DNA of 64,000 bases from Moheibacter lacus (GCF_014042165.1 NZ_JACDZE010000001.1:1138595-1202594), one strand, 5' to 3'. Numbered from the stretch's first letter, positions 1 to 9,142 are shown. The notes: generated by a model from the sequence alone, not told the origin. Numbers and translations: made by a program.

Positions 1-787
1 CTCTGTAGGGATCATGTTCGAAGAAAAAGATATATTCTTCTTCTACCGCTTTTTCTAAAAATGCTCCTTTTTCCTCTAAAGTCAAAAGTGGCCTTGTGTC
101 ATAGCCCATGACATAAACGAGTGGAACATGTCCTGCAGTAGCAATTAAATCTGCAGTAAATACGATGGTTTTTCCTTTGTATTTGATCATCGGAAGCATT
201 TGTTTGTCTGTATGACCGTTAACAAAGAGGATGTCAAATCCCAGTGGGGAATTTCTCAATCGATTTCCTTCAGTTGGAACATCGATGAAATTTAAATTTC
301 CTGATTCTTTGATGGAAAGAAAATTCTCCGGTAAAAAGGAAGCTTTTTCTCTAGGGTTAGGTTTTGTCGCCCATTCCCAATGATCTGCATTGCTCCAATA
401 TTTGGCGTTTTTAAAGGTCAATTCATAGCCGCCATTGGTCAAATCCATCTGTACTGCACCACCACAGTGGTCAAAATGCAAATGGGTCAAAAACACATCG
501 GTCACATCCTCTTTTGAGAACCCATATTGCGCCAAAGAAGTTTCCAAATCATAATCTCCCCAAAGGTCATAATACCCAAAAAATTTGTCAGACTGTTTGT
601 TCCCAATTCCGCAATCGATCAAAATCAAACGGTTTCCATCCTCGATGAGCAATGCACGCATGGCCAATTCGATTTTGTTCTGGCTGTCCGCGGGATTGGT
701 TTTTTGCCAAATGCTTTTTGGGATCGTTCCAAACATGGCACCACCGTCCAATTTAAAATTTCCTGTTTCGATCGGGTAAAGTTTCAT
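1..787 (-). CDS. MBL-fold metallohydrolase (partial, runs off left edge)
   Basis: Reading the minus strand from an ATG at 787 gives an open frame of at least 262 codons that is still open at base 1. The start reads MKLYPIETGNFKLDGGAMFG, and a metallo-beta-lactamase metal-binding motif THLHFDH lies at about residues 101-107 (His102, His104, Asp106, His107), preceded by the strand LILIDCGIGNK. The visible distal end contains FFFEHDP. This matches the quorum-quenching/glyoxalase-like branch of MBL hydrolases; the substrate cannot be told. The gene is divergent from pth. It is a real gene because the metal motif is intact, although the C-terminus is missing. Confidence 0.85.
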   Translation of the reverse strand, partial: MKLYPIETGNFKLDGGAMFGTIPKSIWQKTNPADSQNKIELAMRALLIEDGNRLILIDCGIGNKQSDKFFGYYDLWGDYDLETSLAQYGFSKEDVTDVFLTHLHFDHCGGAVQMDLTNGGYELTFKNAKYWSNADHWEWATKPNPREKASFLPENFLSIKESGNLNFIDVPTEGNRLRNSPLGFDILFVNGHTDKQMLPMIKYKGKTIVFTADLIATAGHVPLVYVMGYDTRPLLTLEEKGAFLEKAVEEEYIFFFEHDPYR

Positions 788-865
788 TTCTAATTTGTGA
801 ATTGGTTTGAATTACAATTATACGAAATAAGAAACGGGAAGTTCCAAGTTCGAAGAAAATACTTC

Positions 866-873
866 TAAATTTG
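866..873 (+). promoter_or_regulatory. Candidate Bacteroidota -7 element upstream of pth
   Basis: TAAATTTG matches the Bacteroidota -7 consensus TAnnTTTG and ends five bases before the pth ATG at 878. If used, the transcript would begin at or a few bases before the start codon, so pth would be leaderless or nearly so. No clear TTTG -33 element is seen at the usual spacing, so this is tentative. Confidence 0.35.
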
Positions 874-877
874 CCGT

Positions 878-1444
878 ATGCAAAAATATTTAATCGTAGG
901 ACTGGGAAACATCGGTGAAAAATACAAATACACGCGCCATAACATCGGGTTTTTGGCAGTAGAAGAATTGGTGAGAAAAATGGATGCGAAATTTACTCCT
1001 TCCAATTTTGGTGAAATTGCACAATTCAAATACAAAGCCCGTCCCGTGACGGTTTTGAAGCCGAATACTTACATGAATTTAAGCGGAGACGCCGTGCGTT
1101 TCTGGATGCAAAAAGAAGGAATTCCGATTGAAAATATTTTTGTGGTGACAGATGATTTGAATTTGCCATTTGGGACGATAAGGATGCGCGGAAAAGGCAG
1201 CGATGGCGGACATAATGGACTGAAAGACATTCAAAATAAATTGCAAAATCAAAATTATCCAAGGTTGAGATTTGGGGTAGGAAATGAGTTTGAGCAAGGA
1301 CGACAAGTGGATTATGTGCTGGGAAATTGGTCAGAAGAAGAAGTGGAGAAACTGCCGGAAAGGTTAAATTTTGTGGCGGATGCGGTTTTAAGTTTTATCT
1401 TTAGTGGATTGAACAATACGATGAATGCTTTTAATGGGAAGTGA
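878..1444 (+). CDS. pth: Peptidyl-tRNA hydrolase
   Basis: Pth cleaves the ester bond of peptidyl-tRNAs released prematurely from ribosomes, recycling tRNA in the cytoplasm. The 188-residue length is normal for the family. The N-terminus carries the signature LIVGLGNIGEKYKYTRHNIGF, which includes the conserved Asn11 and catalytic His21, and the middle has the family sequence DDLNLPFGTIRMRGKGSDGGHNGL. The C-terminal FSGLNNTMNAFNG resembles the normal end of the protein. It stands alone between a divergent MBL hydrolase and a rhodanese lipoprotein. Confidence 0.97.
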   Translation: MQKYLIVGLGNIGEKYKYTRHNIGFLAVEELVRKMDAKFTPSNFGEIAQFKYKARPVTVLKPNTYMNLSGDAVRFWMQKEGIPIENIFVVTDDLNLPFGTIRMRGKGSDGGHNGLKDIQNKLQNQNYPRLRFGVGNEFEQGRQVDYVLGNWSEEEVEKLPERLNFVADAVLSFIFSGLNNTMNAFNGK

Positions 1445-1465
1445 CCCTTCGACTCCGCTCAGGGT

Positions 1466-1514
1466 GATGGAAGATGGAAGATGGAAGATGGAGGATGGAA
1501 GATGGAGGATGGAA
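1466..1514. repeat. Tandem heptamer repeat (GATGGAA/GATGGAG)x7
   Basis: Seven uninterrupted 7-bp units lie just after the pth stop: GATGGAA, GATGGAA, GATGGAA, GATGGAG, GATGGAA, GATGGAG, GATGGAA. Immediately before them, 1445-1465 holds a small inverted repeat (CCCT...AGGG). The tract is non-coding and could vary in copy number by slippage; no function is evident. Confidence 0.85.
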
Positions 1515-1515
1515 G

Positions 1516-1546
1516 AAATTTCCCACCCTTTGGGGCAGGGAAATTT
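1516..1546. terminator. Hairpin after pth, possible terminator or REP-like element
   Basis: AAATTTCCC at 1516-1524 pairs perfectly with GGGAAATTT at 1538-1546 around a 13-base loop. It is the only strong hairpin between pth and the next gene. It lacks a long T-run afterwards, so termination is plausible but not certain. Confidence 0.45.
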
Positions 1547-1582
1547 TAGGATGGAAGTAAGTCGAATTAGAAAATTAACAAA

Positions 1583-1948
1583 ATGAGATATATATTATTA
1601 ATAATTAGTTTTTTGATGATTTTGACGAGTTGTCAAACTAAAATGGAAACCCAAGAAATCAGTTCAGTCAATGAAATTGCTCAAATTGATTTTGCAGATG
1701 AAAACAAGGTTTTATTGGACGTGCGAACTCCGGAAGAATTCAATGCCGGAAATATTCCCAATTCTGTCAATATTGATTTTAATTCGGATGAATTTGATGC
1801 GATGATTCAGGATTTGGACAAGGAGAAAACTTATTATGTGTATTGCAAATCGGGCAATCGAAGCACAAAGGCAAGTCAAAAAATGCAGGAAGCCGGATTT
1901 CAACATGTGGTGAATCTGAAAGACGGGTATTCGGCTTATCAAAAATGA
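1583..1948 (+). CDS. Rhodanese-like domain lipoprotein
   Basis: This 121-residue protein has a lipoprotein signal (hydrophobic stretch, then LTSC at residues 14-17) and a single rhodanese domain. The domain shows the typical entry VLLDVRTPEEFNAGNIPNSVNI and the active-site loop YCKSGNRS containing the persulfide-forming cysteine. Family members transfer sulfane sulfur or act in redox relay; this one should sit in the periplasm, anchored to a membrane. Its stop codon overlaps the start of the next gene (ATGA), so the two are probably co-translated. Confidence 0.9.
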   Translation: MRYILLIISFLMILTSCQTKMETQEISSVNEIAQIDFADENKVLLDVRTPEEFNAGNIPNSVNIDFNSDEFDAMIQDLDKEKTYYVYCKSGNRSTKASQKMQEAGFQHVVNLKDGYSAYQK

Positions 1949-2172
1949 TGGATCAACCCAACCCCGAAATACTTAAAGAACTAGTTGTTCACACCATGCC
2001 GTTTGGAAAATACAAAGGCAGGAAATTATGCGATTTACCGGTTTTTTACCTCGAATGGTTTGCGTCGAAAGGTTTTCCGCAAGGGAAATTGGGAATGCAA
2101 CTGGCCACTGTTTATGAAATCAAAACCAATGGATTGGAAGAGATTTTGGAGGGATTGAAGCGATTGAAGTAA
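1945..2172 (+). CDS. DUF3820 family small protein
   Basis: The 75-residue product starts at 1945 inside the stop of the rhodanese gene (4-bp ATGA overlap), which favours this start over upstream in-frame codons. The sequence MPFGKYKGRKLCDLPVFYLEWFASKGFPQGKLGMQL is characteristic of the DUF3820 family, whose members are found in exonuclease-like and stand-alone contexts and have no firmly established role. It contains no signal peptide. The overlap suggests one transcript with the upstream lipoprotein. Confidence 0.85.
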   Translation: MMDQPNPEILKELVVHTMPFGKYKGRKLCDLPVFYLEWFASKGFPQGKLGMQLATVYEIKTNGLEEILEGLKRLK

Positions 2173-2201
2173 TTTTTATATTTTAGCCGAAATTTATCCC
2201 T

Positions 2202-3365
2202 ATGAGACTTAATTTATTCTTTTTAACCCTTTTATTTTCTTTTACATTTTCTAAATCAAATGCGCAATGTCCTGAAGGAGACGTTCAGCTACTGTCTCAA
2301 GCTGATGTAGATAATTTTGTTTCCACATACCCCAATTGTACCAATATATCAGGAATTCTAACATTTGGAGAATTTAATTCTGGTTTCAATGACATATCTG
2401 ATATCTCCGGATTAAATAATATGACTACAGTAGATGGGGAACTTAGAATATTTGGAACCCAATTAACTAACCTAAATGGTTTAAATAATTTAATCGAAAT
2501 TGGTGGGTTAAACATATTAGATAACAATCAATTAATAGCTTTAAGTGAATTGGGGAACATTTCAGAATTAAATAATGGACAATTACAAATTGCTTTCAAT
2601 TACAATTTACAGTCTTTGGAAGGCTTGGACAATATACAATCCATTAGTGGAAGATTGTACTTTGGTAAAAATGATAGTTTGTATTCATTCTCAAATTTAA
2701 GTAGTTTAAATTCGGTTGGAGAATTAGTCTTTATTGCAGGCACTAATGTGACCACATTAGGAGGATTGGAAAATCTGCAATACATAGGTTCTCGAATAAT
2801 CATTGGAGACAACCAAAACCTTGAAAATATTACTTCACTAAATTCCGTAAATTATGTAGGCGGCAATGTATATATTAGCGAAAACCCTCAACTAACCTCA
2901 TTGGAAGGAATCCAGAACATGGTAATTTCTACTGAAGGAGAAACTATCGGATTAATATTCAATGATAATCCTAATTTATCAACTTGCAACTTCCCAAATA
3001 TTTGTGAATATTTAAGCTGGAATTCTACAGAATACCCACGTGAAATTTCAGGAAACACCGGAAATTGTCTAGATGAGCAAGCCGTTTTGGCAGCTTGTGG
3101 TTTAGGTATATCAGATGTAGAAAATAATACGACAAACTGGAATGTTGCTTATCAGAAAAACAAAGGGTCTTTTTTAATTCAATCGAACGGATTTCAATTA
3201 GCTGAAATAGAAGTGTATGATTTGACCGGAAAATTAATTAAAAGCGTTCAAAATCTTAATTCAAACCAAGAGGAATTAAGGGTTTTCACTCCTGAAAATG
3301 TATTGATAATAAAAGTCAAATCAAAGGAAGGAAAAGTATTGGCCAAGAAAGTTTTGATGAAATAA
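2202..3365 (+). CDS. Secreted leucine-rich/receptor-L-domain-like protein with T9SS sorting domain
   Basis: A signal peptide ending at SNA-Q (about residue 21) is followed by irregular repeats of the pattern LxNLxxIGGxLxIxxNxxL from about residues 50 to 260, similar to receptor L-domain/leucine-rich solenoids. The last 75 residues (IEVYDLTGKLIKSVQ ... GKVLAKKVLMK) form a type A T9SS C-terminal sorting domain that directs export to the cell surface or medium. It probably binds an extracellular ligand; this is inference from the fold. A strong hairpin follows the stop. Confidence 0.85.
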   Translation: MRLNLFFLTLLFSFTFSKSNAQCPEGDVQLLSQADVDNFVSTYPNCTNISGILTFGEFNSGFNDISDISGLNNMTTVDGELRIFGTQLTNLNGLNNLIEIGGLNILDNNQLIALSELGNISELNNGQLQIAFNYNLQSLEGLDNIQSISGRLYFGKNDSLYSFSNLSSLNSVGELVFIAGTNVTTLGGLENLQYIGSRIIIGDNQNLENITSLNSVNYVGGNVYISENPQLTSLEGIQNMVISTEGETIGLIFNDNPNLSTCNFPNICEYLSWNSTEYPREISGNTGNCLDEQAVLAACGLGISDVENNTTNWNVAYQKNKGSFLIQSNGFQLAEIEVYDLTGKLIKSVQNLNSNQEELRVFTPENVLIIKVKSKEGKVLAKKVLMK

Positions 3366-3370
3366 AAAAA

Positions 3371-3393
3371 TACCGGAAGCTTAACTTCCGGTA
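3371..3393. terminator. Bidirectional intrinsic terminator between convergent genes
   Basis: TACCGGAAG at 3371-3379 pairs perfectly with CTTCCGGTA at 3385-3393 around a five-base loop, preceded by an A-run (a T-run on the minus strand). It lies between two convergent T9SS-protein genes and can serve both. Confidence 0.8.
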
Positions 3394-3415
3394 CAAGTTT
3401 CTGAACAAATCGAAT

Positions 3416-5023
3416 TTACTTGAGAATTATTTTTTTTGTGAGAGAGGTTCCCTTTTCCGGGGAAATTTTCATCAGGTAAACTCCTTTGTTCAGGTTAGAA
3501 AGGTTCAGTTCATAGGTTGAGTATTCTTTTTTCAGCAATTGGCCGGTCAAACTATAAATTTCAATTTTTTCAATTGGCGCATCGGACTGAATATGCAGGA
3601 TTCCGGAAGTTGGATTGGGATATACAGAAACAGAGCTCGACACCAAATCATTTGTGTTCATTTCCGGTTCTACCACAAAGTTCTGCGCAAAAGCTTGGGA
3701 AGTTCCGCCACGGTTTTCCGTCCAAACCGCCACACTTTGTCCTTCCGCATTTTGGGTAAAATCAAATCGACCTTTGTTACCTGCGCTAGTTGCGATCATT
3801 TGGTATTCTTCTTCCCAAACGAATTCTCCGTTTTCATCCAAATGAACAACGCCCAATTGAATCGGATTTACACCATCACTGATGTTGTTGGAAAATAAAA
3901 ACAAAGGTTTGTCATTGGCCAATTGTAATTCACCTACATAAATCCAATTTTGCGGATCTACCGGAAAAATCGTTTGACCAAACATATCCAACTCAACGGC
4001 TCCGGTTTCTTTGTTGAACCTTTGTACAGAAACGCCATATTGTGACTGTGCCGGCGTGGTGATATTTGAAATGGCCCAAACATAATCCAACTCTGGATCA
4101 TTTGCGATGCTCATATCCATTTCGAAGTAATTATCATCCGTTCCGAAATCAATTCCGTTTTCACCCCATGGTAATGTTCCGTCTGCATTTATCCGTTGTA
4201 AATAAGCATCAAATCGGTTGTTTTCTACACCCGAATACCCAAAATATACCACATCATTTTCTTGTGAAATTGAATACCTACGATTGCTTCTCATCAATTT
4301 ATTGGATACCGAAACGGGATTTTCCCACACCGCATTTCCATCCCCATCATATCGCTGCGCCCAGAAATAGGCATCTACGGTCCAAGCCGTTGCACTGTTG
4401 GTGATCATTTGAACAAAAGATCCGTCGGAAAGTGCGACCATATCTCCAATTCCGGTAAAGGGATTGGAAGCGTCCGGTTTGTCAATGATAATTTCAGTAT
4501 CCCAAGCCGGGTTTCCTGTCGCATCGTATTTCATCAAATGACCATAACTATCTGGTTCCCAGCCAACCACAACGCCACCATCGCTTAAAGGCAAAACGTT
4601 CATATTCCATCCGTCCGCAAACTCAATTCCGCTTGCGCCAAATATTTGTTCGCCTTCCGGTGAAATCTTATTTAGATAACCGGAACTGGAATTGGTCGCC
4701 GTAAAAACGATATACAAATTTCCTGCTTCGTCTACAGCTTGGGATCGGATAGCCGTCCAAGTTCCATTATCGGCAACATCGTTGGCCAATATTCCATTTG
4801 TTCCAAATAATTGGGTGCCGTCAACGTCCAAAAGTTGAACTCTTAATTCGTATCCGTCAGATTCATCCCAAAAAATAACATAGGTTTTTCCGTCATTTGT
4901 TCCGATGGATTGAATATCTCCAGTAGGTGCATCTGCGACCAAGGTGTTCACTCCATACTCATCTGTCCATTGTCCATAACATGTAAATGCCATCAAAATA
5001 ATTAGAAATGTAAATTTTTTCAT
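3416..5023 (-). CDS. Secreted beta-propeller-like repeat protein with T9SS sorting domain
   Basis: This 535-residue protein has an N-terminal signal peptide (MKKFTFLIILMAFTCYGQ) and degenerate repeats of about 55-60 residues that each contain a segment such as LLDVDGTQLFGTNGI, KISPEGEQIFGASGI or RINADGTLPWGENGI, consistent with a multi-bladed propeller. A type A T9SS sorting domain (YPNPTSG ... SLTGQLLKKEY ... SLTKKIILK) occupies the last 75 residues. No catalytic motif is visible, so the role is an exported or surface protein of unknown substrate. Three helically spaced repeats lie upstream of its start. Confidence 0.8.
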   Translation of the reverse strand: MKKFTFLIILMAFTCYGQWTDEYGVNTLVADAPTGDIQSIGTNDGKTYVIFWDESDGYELRVQLLDVDGTQLFGTNGILANDVADNGTWTAIRSQAVDEAGNLYIVFTATNSSSGYLNKISPEGEQIFGASGIEFADGWNMNVLPLSDGGVVVGWEPDSYGHLMKYDATGNPAWDTEIIIDKPDASNPFTGIGDMVALSDGSFVQMITNSATAWTVDAYFWAQRYDGDGNAVWENPVSVSNKLMRSNRRYSISQENDVVYFGYSGVENNRFDAYLQRINADGTLPWGENGIDFGTDDNYFEMDMSIANDPELDYVWAISNITTPAQSQYGVSVQRFNKETGAVELDMFGQTIFPVDPQNWIYVGELQLANDKPLFLFSNNISDGVNPIQLGVVHLDENGEFVWEEEYQMIATSAGNKGRFDFTQNAEGQSVAVWTENRGGTSQAFAQNFVVEPEMNTNDLVSSSVSVYPNPTSGILHIQSDAPIEKIEIYSLTGQLLKKEYSTYELNLSNLNKGVYLMKISPEKGTSLTKKIILK

Positions 5024-5092
5024 GTGTTTGATAAATTTTTCTCAAAATTCACCATTCAATTCTGATATTCAAAAAATCTACACCATGAAACA

Positions 5093-5134
5093 CCACTCAT
5101 TCCAAATTCTCCCACCACTCATTTACCACTCATT
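5093..5134 (-). promoter_or_regulatory. Three phased direct repeats AATGAGTGG upstream of the T9SS gene
   Basis: On the minus strand the nonamer AATGAGTGG occurs at 5126-5134, 5115-5123 and 5093-5101, with start spacings of 11 and 22 bp, that is one and two helical turns. The cluster lies 70-111 bp upstream of the start at 5023, where an activator would bind. The neighbouring upstream gene encodes a membrane-linked LuxR-type regulator, a plausible but untested partner. Confidence 0.5.
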
Positions 5135-5177
5135 TAAGTTTTTAAGTAGTTGAAAATAAATGATTTGATTATTAGCA

Positions 5178-6800
5178 TTATAGTTCGTCTAAATATTTGC
5201 TTAATTCTATTTTTCGATTGGTCAAACCCAATTTTTTTCGCAATCTCGTTCGGGTATTTTCGACAGATTTGACAGAAGTTTTGGAAATATTGGAGATTTC
5301 CTTGGTTGACAAATTGAGTTTGATGAGTGCGCAAATTCGTTTGTCATAAGCGCTTAAATTGGGATGAAATTGGTTTAGTTTTTCATAAAATGAATCGTAA
5401 ACATGGGAAAATCTCAAATCAAATTCTTCCCAATTATTTTGTGAAGAATTGGACTTTATTTTATTGACCAATTGATTTAAGGCCTTTTTGGTTTCGGACT
5501 GAATCGCCATCGATTGGATTTCTTTCAGGTCTTTGCGTACGATATTGATCAACTCAGACTGTTCTGTTTCTTTGATAGTTTTGGATGCCAATTCTTTATT
5601 TTTCAGTTCCAAAGCCAATTTCAACTCGTTTTCTTTCACTTCTTTTAATTCATTTTCCAATTTGGCTTTTACCAAACGGTTTTTATATCGGATCATAAAT
5701 AAAATCAAGACCAATAATAAAATGGCTAACCCAAAAATAGCAACCAGAAATTTTAATTGTTTGCGGTTGTTTTTAATTTCCGCTTCTTGTTCTTTTATTT
5801 TATAATCATATCCGATTTTAAACTTTTCGATGTTGACGGCCTTTTCTTCTATGTTCAAACTATCACGCACTTGATCATATTTTTGAAAATACCGACCTGC
5901 ATTTTTATAATCTTCATTGCCCAAATACGCTTGATACAGCGTTTTAAATATGTCTCTTTGGCTAAATCCGCCGATCGCAGGTTCCGCTTTTTCGGCCAAT
6001 TTGGAAAAATGAATCGCCTTTTCAAATTCCTTGTTTTGAAGATAATGATCGGCCGTTGCTTGATAAACAAAACTAACTAGATTTGGTTCAGTAGCATCAT
6101 TGATGAGGTTTAGTGCATTATTTAAATAAGTTTCGGCGATTTCGCCTTGGTTTAACTCATCATAACTACGCGCCAAATTGGTGTTAAGGTAGATTTCCAA
6201 TTTGGGATTGGGGCTTTTCTTTAAATTTCCTAAAGAATAATTGAAAAAAATCAAAGCCGAATCGGTCTTTCCACTTGTCAAATATAGATTTCCAATGTTG
6301 TTCTCGATGCGAGCCAATTGATCAAATTGCTTAGTTGTCGCATAGCGTTTCCTTAGATTGTTAAAATAAAACAAGGCTTTTTCTTGGTTGTTCATTCGTG
6401 CATAAATGATTCCCAATTGACTTTCTATTTCCAGCTTGCGTTCATGATCCGTTTTTTCATAATAAGCCAATTCTTTTAACAAATAATCAATGGCGACATC
6501 AAAAGCATCCAAATCATAATAGATCAAAGAACCTTCTCTGTAGAAGGTTTTCCAATTCTCTTCTTGATCCATTTCTTCCGCTTTTTTTCGGGCGAGTTCT
6601 AAGTATTGTATGGCGCGAGAAGTATTGGAATACTTTAATTCGTCGGCGATTTTTAGGCTGATGTCAAACGAATTTTGATCCGTTTTTATCATGGCCAAAC
6701 TGTCGAACAAAATATCGATGCGCTCTTGGCCTTGTGTTATCTGAATAGATAACAATTGAGATACAAAGAAAAAGGCTATATATAAGGCTGATTTTTTCAA
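5178..6800 (-). CDS. TPR-containing membrane-anchored LuxR-type transcriptional regulator
   Basis: The 540-residue protein begins with a signal or anchor segment (MKKSALYIAFFFVSQLLSIQ), followed by tetratricopeptide repeats to about residue 330, a transmembrane helix (LKFLVAIFGLAILLLVLILFM), a charged coiled-coil region rich in KELELK-like sequence, and a C-terminal LuxR-type helix-turn-helix (CALIKLNLSTKEISNISKTSVKSVENTRTRLRKKLGL). This is the common Bacteroidota architecture in which periplasmic TPRs sense something and a cytoplasmic HTH binds DNA. Its target is unknown; the phased repeats downstream of it, before the T9SS gene, are a candidate. Confidence 0.88.
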   Translation of the reverse strand: MKKSALYIAFFFVSQLLSIQITQGQERIDILFDSLAMIKTDQNSFDISLKIADELKYSNTSRAIQYLELARKKAEEMDQEENWKTFYREGSLIYYDLDAFDVAIDYLLKELAYYEKTDHERKLEIESQLGIIYARMNNQEKALFYFNNLRKRYATTKQFDQLARIENNIGNLYLTSGKTDSALIFFNYSLGNLKKSPNPKLEIYLNTNLARSYDELNQGEIAETYLNNALNLINDATEPNLVSFVYQATADHYLQNKEFEKAIHFSKLAEKAEPAIGGFSQRDIFKTLYQAYLGNEDYKNAGRYFQKYDQVRDSLNIEEKAVNIEKFKIGYDYKIKEQEAEIKNNRKQLKFLVAIFGLAILLLVLILFMIRYKNRLVKAKLENELKEVKENELKLALELKNKELASKTIKETEQSELINIVRKDLKEIQSMAIQSETKKALNQLVNKIKSNSSQNNWEEFDLRFSHVYDSFYEKLNQFHPNLSAYDKRICALIKLNLSTKEISNISKTSVKSVENTRTRLRKKLGLTNRKIELSKYLDEL

Positions 6801-6832
6801 TTCACCTGAAATTCAAAATATAAATGTACGGC

Positions 6833-7405
6833 TTATTTATACATCGAACTCCCATCCAAATATTCCCAAACTTCATCAGGCAACATCGGTTGTATGTTTT
6901 TCTTTTCTTTTAAAGCTTGTCGGATAAAAGTGGAAGAAATTTCCATGATCGGTGCATCTATAAAATGAAACTTTTCATGATTTTCCCATTGCCCAGGTTC
7001 AGAACCGATTCTCGGATATACATATACCGAATAATTCTTCAAAATCTGTTCATGATTTTTCCATTTATGAAAGGATTTCAAATTGTCCATTCCCATAATC
7101 AAACTAAAATCATGCTCCGGATGTTTTTCCTTTAAAACTACAAGCGTATCGATTGTATAAGAAGGAATTGGTAAGTTAAATTCTATATTTGAAGCCATCA
7201 AATGAGGATAATTCTCAATCGCCAAATTCACCAAATGAAGCCTGTCATAATCATTGGCCAGACTGGCTTTTTCCTTAAATGGATTTTGAGGCGAAACCAC
7301 AAACCAAACTTGATCCAAATCAGAAAATTGTTGCAAATGATTGGCAATCACCAAATGTCCGATGTGAATCGGGTTAAACGAACCAAAATATAAACCGATT
7401 TTCAT
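6833..7405 (-). CDS. nadD: Nicotinate-nucleotide adenylyltransferase
   Basis: NadD adenylates nicotinic acid mononucleotide in NAD biosynthesis. The 190-residue protein opens with the nucleotidyltransferase signature GLYFGSFNPIHIGHLVIANHL (His14 and His17 of the HxGH-type motif) and ends with the second motif ISSTFIRQALKEKKNIQPMLPDEVWEYL. Length and motifs are normal. It lies upstream of the TPR regulator on the same strand with a 32-bp gap. Confidence 0.96.
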   Translation of the reverse strand: MKIGLYFGSFNPIHIGHLVIANHLQQFSDLDQVWFVVSPQNPFKEKASLANDYDRLHLVNLAIENYPHLMASNIEFNLPIPSYTIDTLVVLKEKHPEHDFSLIMGMDNLKSFHKWKNHEQILKNYSVYVYPRIGSEPGQWENHEKFHFIDAPIMEISSTFIRQALKEKKNIQPMLPDEVWEYLDGSSMYK

Positions 7406-7450
7406 ACTGCGAATTTAGAAAAACTTCCATCACCTATCATCCAACTTCCA

Positions 7451-9142
7451 TCATAATTTGGGTATCGCCTCTATCAATTCTTTCGTATAATTGGTTTTGG
7501 GATTGGCATAAATTTCATCAGCATCGCCCAATTCTTTTTGTTCGCCATGTTGCATCACTAGAAGTTGATCGCTCATGTATTTTACCACTGCCAAATCATG
7601 CGAAATGAAAATATAAGTCAATCCAAATTCTTCCTTCAAATCGTTCAATAAATTCAAAACCTGCGCCTGAACCGAAACATCCAAAGCCGAAACGCTTTCA
7701 TCACAAATGATAAATTTTGGATTGACCGCCAATGCTCTTGCGATGCCGATTCGCTGACGTTGCCCACCGGAAAATTCGTGCGGATATTTCTTTAAATCAT
7801 TTGAATTTAATCCAACTTTTACCAATAGTTCTGCCGCTTTTCCTAAACGCTCTTTTTTAGTCGTTCCGATTCCATGAACAACCATCGGAGTGATTAATAT
7901 TTCGCCGATGTTCATTCTCGGATTTAAACTCGAATAAGGATCTTGAAAGATGATTTGAATTTCTTTTCTGAGTTTTCTGACTTCAGCTTTGGACAATTTG
8001 ACGATGTCCTTTCCACGGTAGAAAATCTCCCCGGCTGTTGGTTTTTCGAGCAATAAAACCGTGCGGCTCAATGTCGTTTTTCCACTTCCGGACTCACCAA
8101 CTAGTCCCAGAGTTTCACCCGGAAATACTTTGAAACTCACATCATCAACCGCTTTGACCGAAATTTCCTCCTTGCCGAAAAGAGAAGGTTTAGCATAAAA
8201 ATATTTCGAAAGATTTTTTACTTCAAGAATCGGGGTTTGGTTGTAAATTTTTTCATGAAAAGCTTTTCTTTCTTTTTCCGAATAAATTTCAGATAGATGG
8301 TTTTCATCTTTCAAGAAATCCGAAATGGTCGGTAATTCATGATAGCGGACGTCCAATCTCGGTCGGCAAGCGATCAGTCCTTTTGTATAATTCTGTTTTG
8401 GATTTTCAAAAATCTCCAGAACACTGCCTTTTTCTACGATTTCACCTTTGTACATCACCACGACTTCATCGCAAACTTCCGAAATAACGCCCAAATCATG
8501 CGAAATGAATATGCAACTCAAACCGATTTCAACTTGCAATTTTTTGATCAACTCCAAAATCGTACGTTGCACCGTAACATCCAGCGCAGTTGTAGGTTCA
8601 TCTGCAATCAGGATTTTTGGGTTGCAGGAAATCGCCATTGCGATCATCACCCTTTGGCGTTGTCCGCCGGAAAGCTCGTGTGGATAAGCACTGTACATCC
8701 TCTCGGGATTGGGTAAAAGCACCGTGTTAAAAAGTTCTATGACACGTTTTTTTGCCAAATTTTTATCCAATTTTAAATGCAATCGGATGGCTTCTTCCAC
8801 TTGTTCTCCACAACGGATGCTCGGATTGAGTGAAGTCATCGGTTCTTGAAAAATCATGCCGATTTCATTTCCCCTGAATTTTCTTTTTTCTTCTGAATTT
8901 AATTTCAATAAATCGATGGTTTCAGAATCCGATTGGAATAAGATTTTGCTTTTATCCGAAATCTGGGCGGATTTGGGTAAAAGCCCCATCACTGCGAGTG
9001 AAGTGATGGATTTTCCTGAGCCGGATTCTCCTACAACACCGATTATTTTTCCCTTCGGTACGGCAAATGAAATGTTTTTTAAAATTTCATTCTCACCAAA
9101 AGAGAGCGATAGATTTTGTATGTCGAGAACATTTGGATTCAA
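7451..9142 (-). CDS. Fused oligopeptide/dipeptide ABC transporter ATP-binding protein
   Basis: The 563-residue protein joins two nucleotide-binding domains of the DppD and DppF (OppD/OppF) type. The first half has Walker A GESGSGKS, signature LSGGQRQR and Walker B ILIADEPT; the second half has GESGSGKT, FSGGQRQR and FIICDES. Each domain should energize import (or, in some relatives, export) of peptides or nickel-like substrates by membrane permeases that are not encoded nearby. In the second domain the Walker B is followed by ES rather than the usual EP, as in many DppF proteins. The fusion is common in Bacteroidota. Confidence 0.94.
   Translation of the reverse strand: MNPNVLDIQNLSLSFGENEILKNISFAVPKGKIIGVVGESGSGKSITSLAVMGLLPKSAQISDKSKILFQSDSETIDLLKLNSEEKRKFRGNEIGMIFQEPMTSLNPSIRCGEQVEEAIRLHLKLDKNLAKKRVIELFNTVLLPNPERMYSAYPHELSGGQRQRVMIAMAISCNPKILIADEPTTALDVTVQRTILELIKKLQVEIGLSCIFISHDLGVISEVCDEVVVMYKGEIVEKGSVLEIFENPKQNYTKGLIACRPRLDVRYHELPTISDFLKDENHLSEIYSEKERKAFHEKIYNQTPILEVKNLSKYFYAKPSLFGKEEISVKAVDDVSFKVFPGETLGLVGESGSGKTTLSRTVLLLEKPTAGEIFYRGKDIVKLSKAEVRKLRKEIQIIFQDPYSSLNPRMNIGEILITPMVVHGIGTTKKERLGKAAELLVKVGLNSNDLKKYPHEFSGGQRQRIGIARALAVNPKFIICDESVSALDVSVQAQVLNLLNDLKEEFGLTYIFISHDLAVVKYMSDQLLVMQHGEQKELGDADEIYANPKTNYTKELIEAIPKL

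Noticed and set aside
8339-8716. Plus-strand frame opposite the ABC ATPase gene (and similar antisense frames such as 12774-13091 and 4066-4404)
   Set aside because: They are shadows of well-supported genes and lack any domain, signal or start context.
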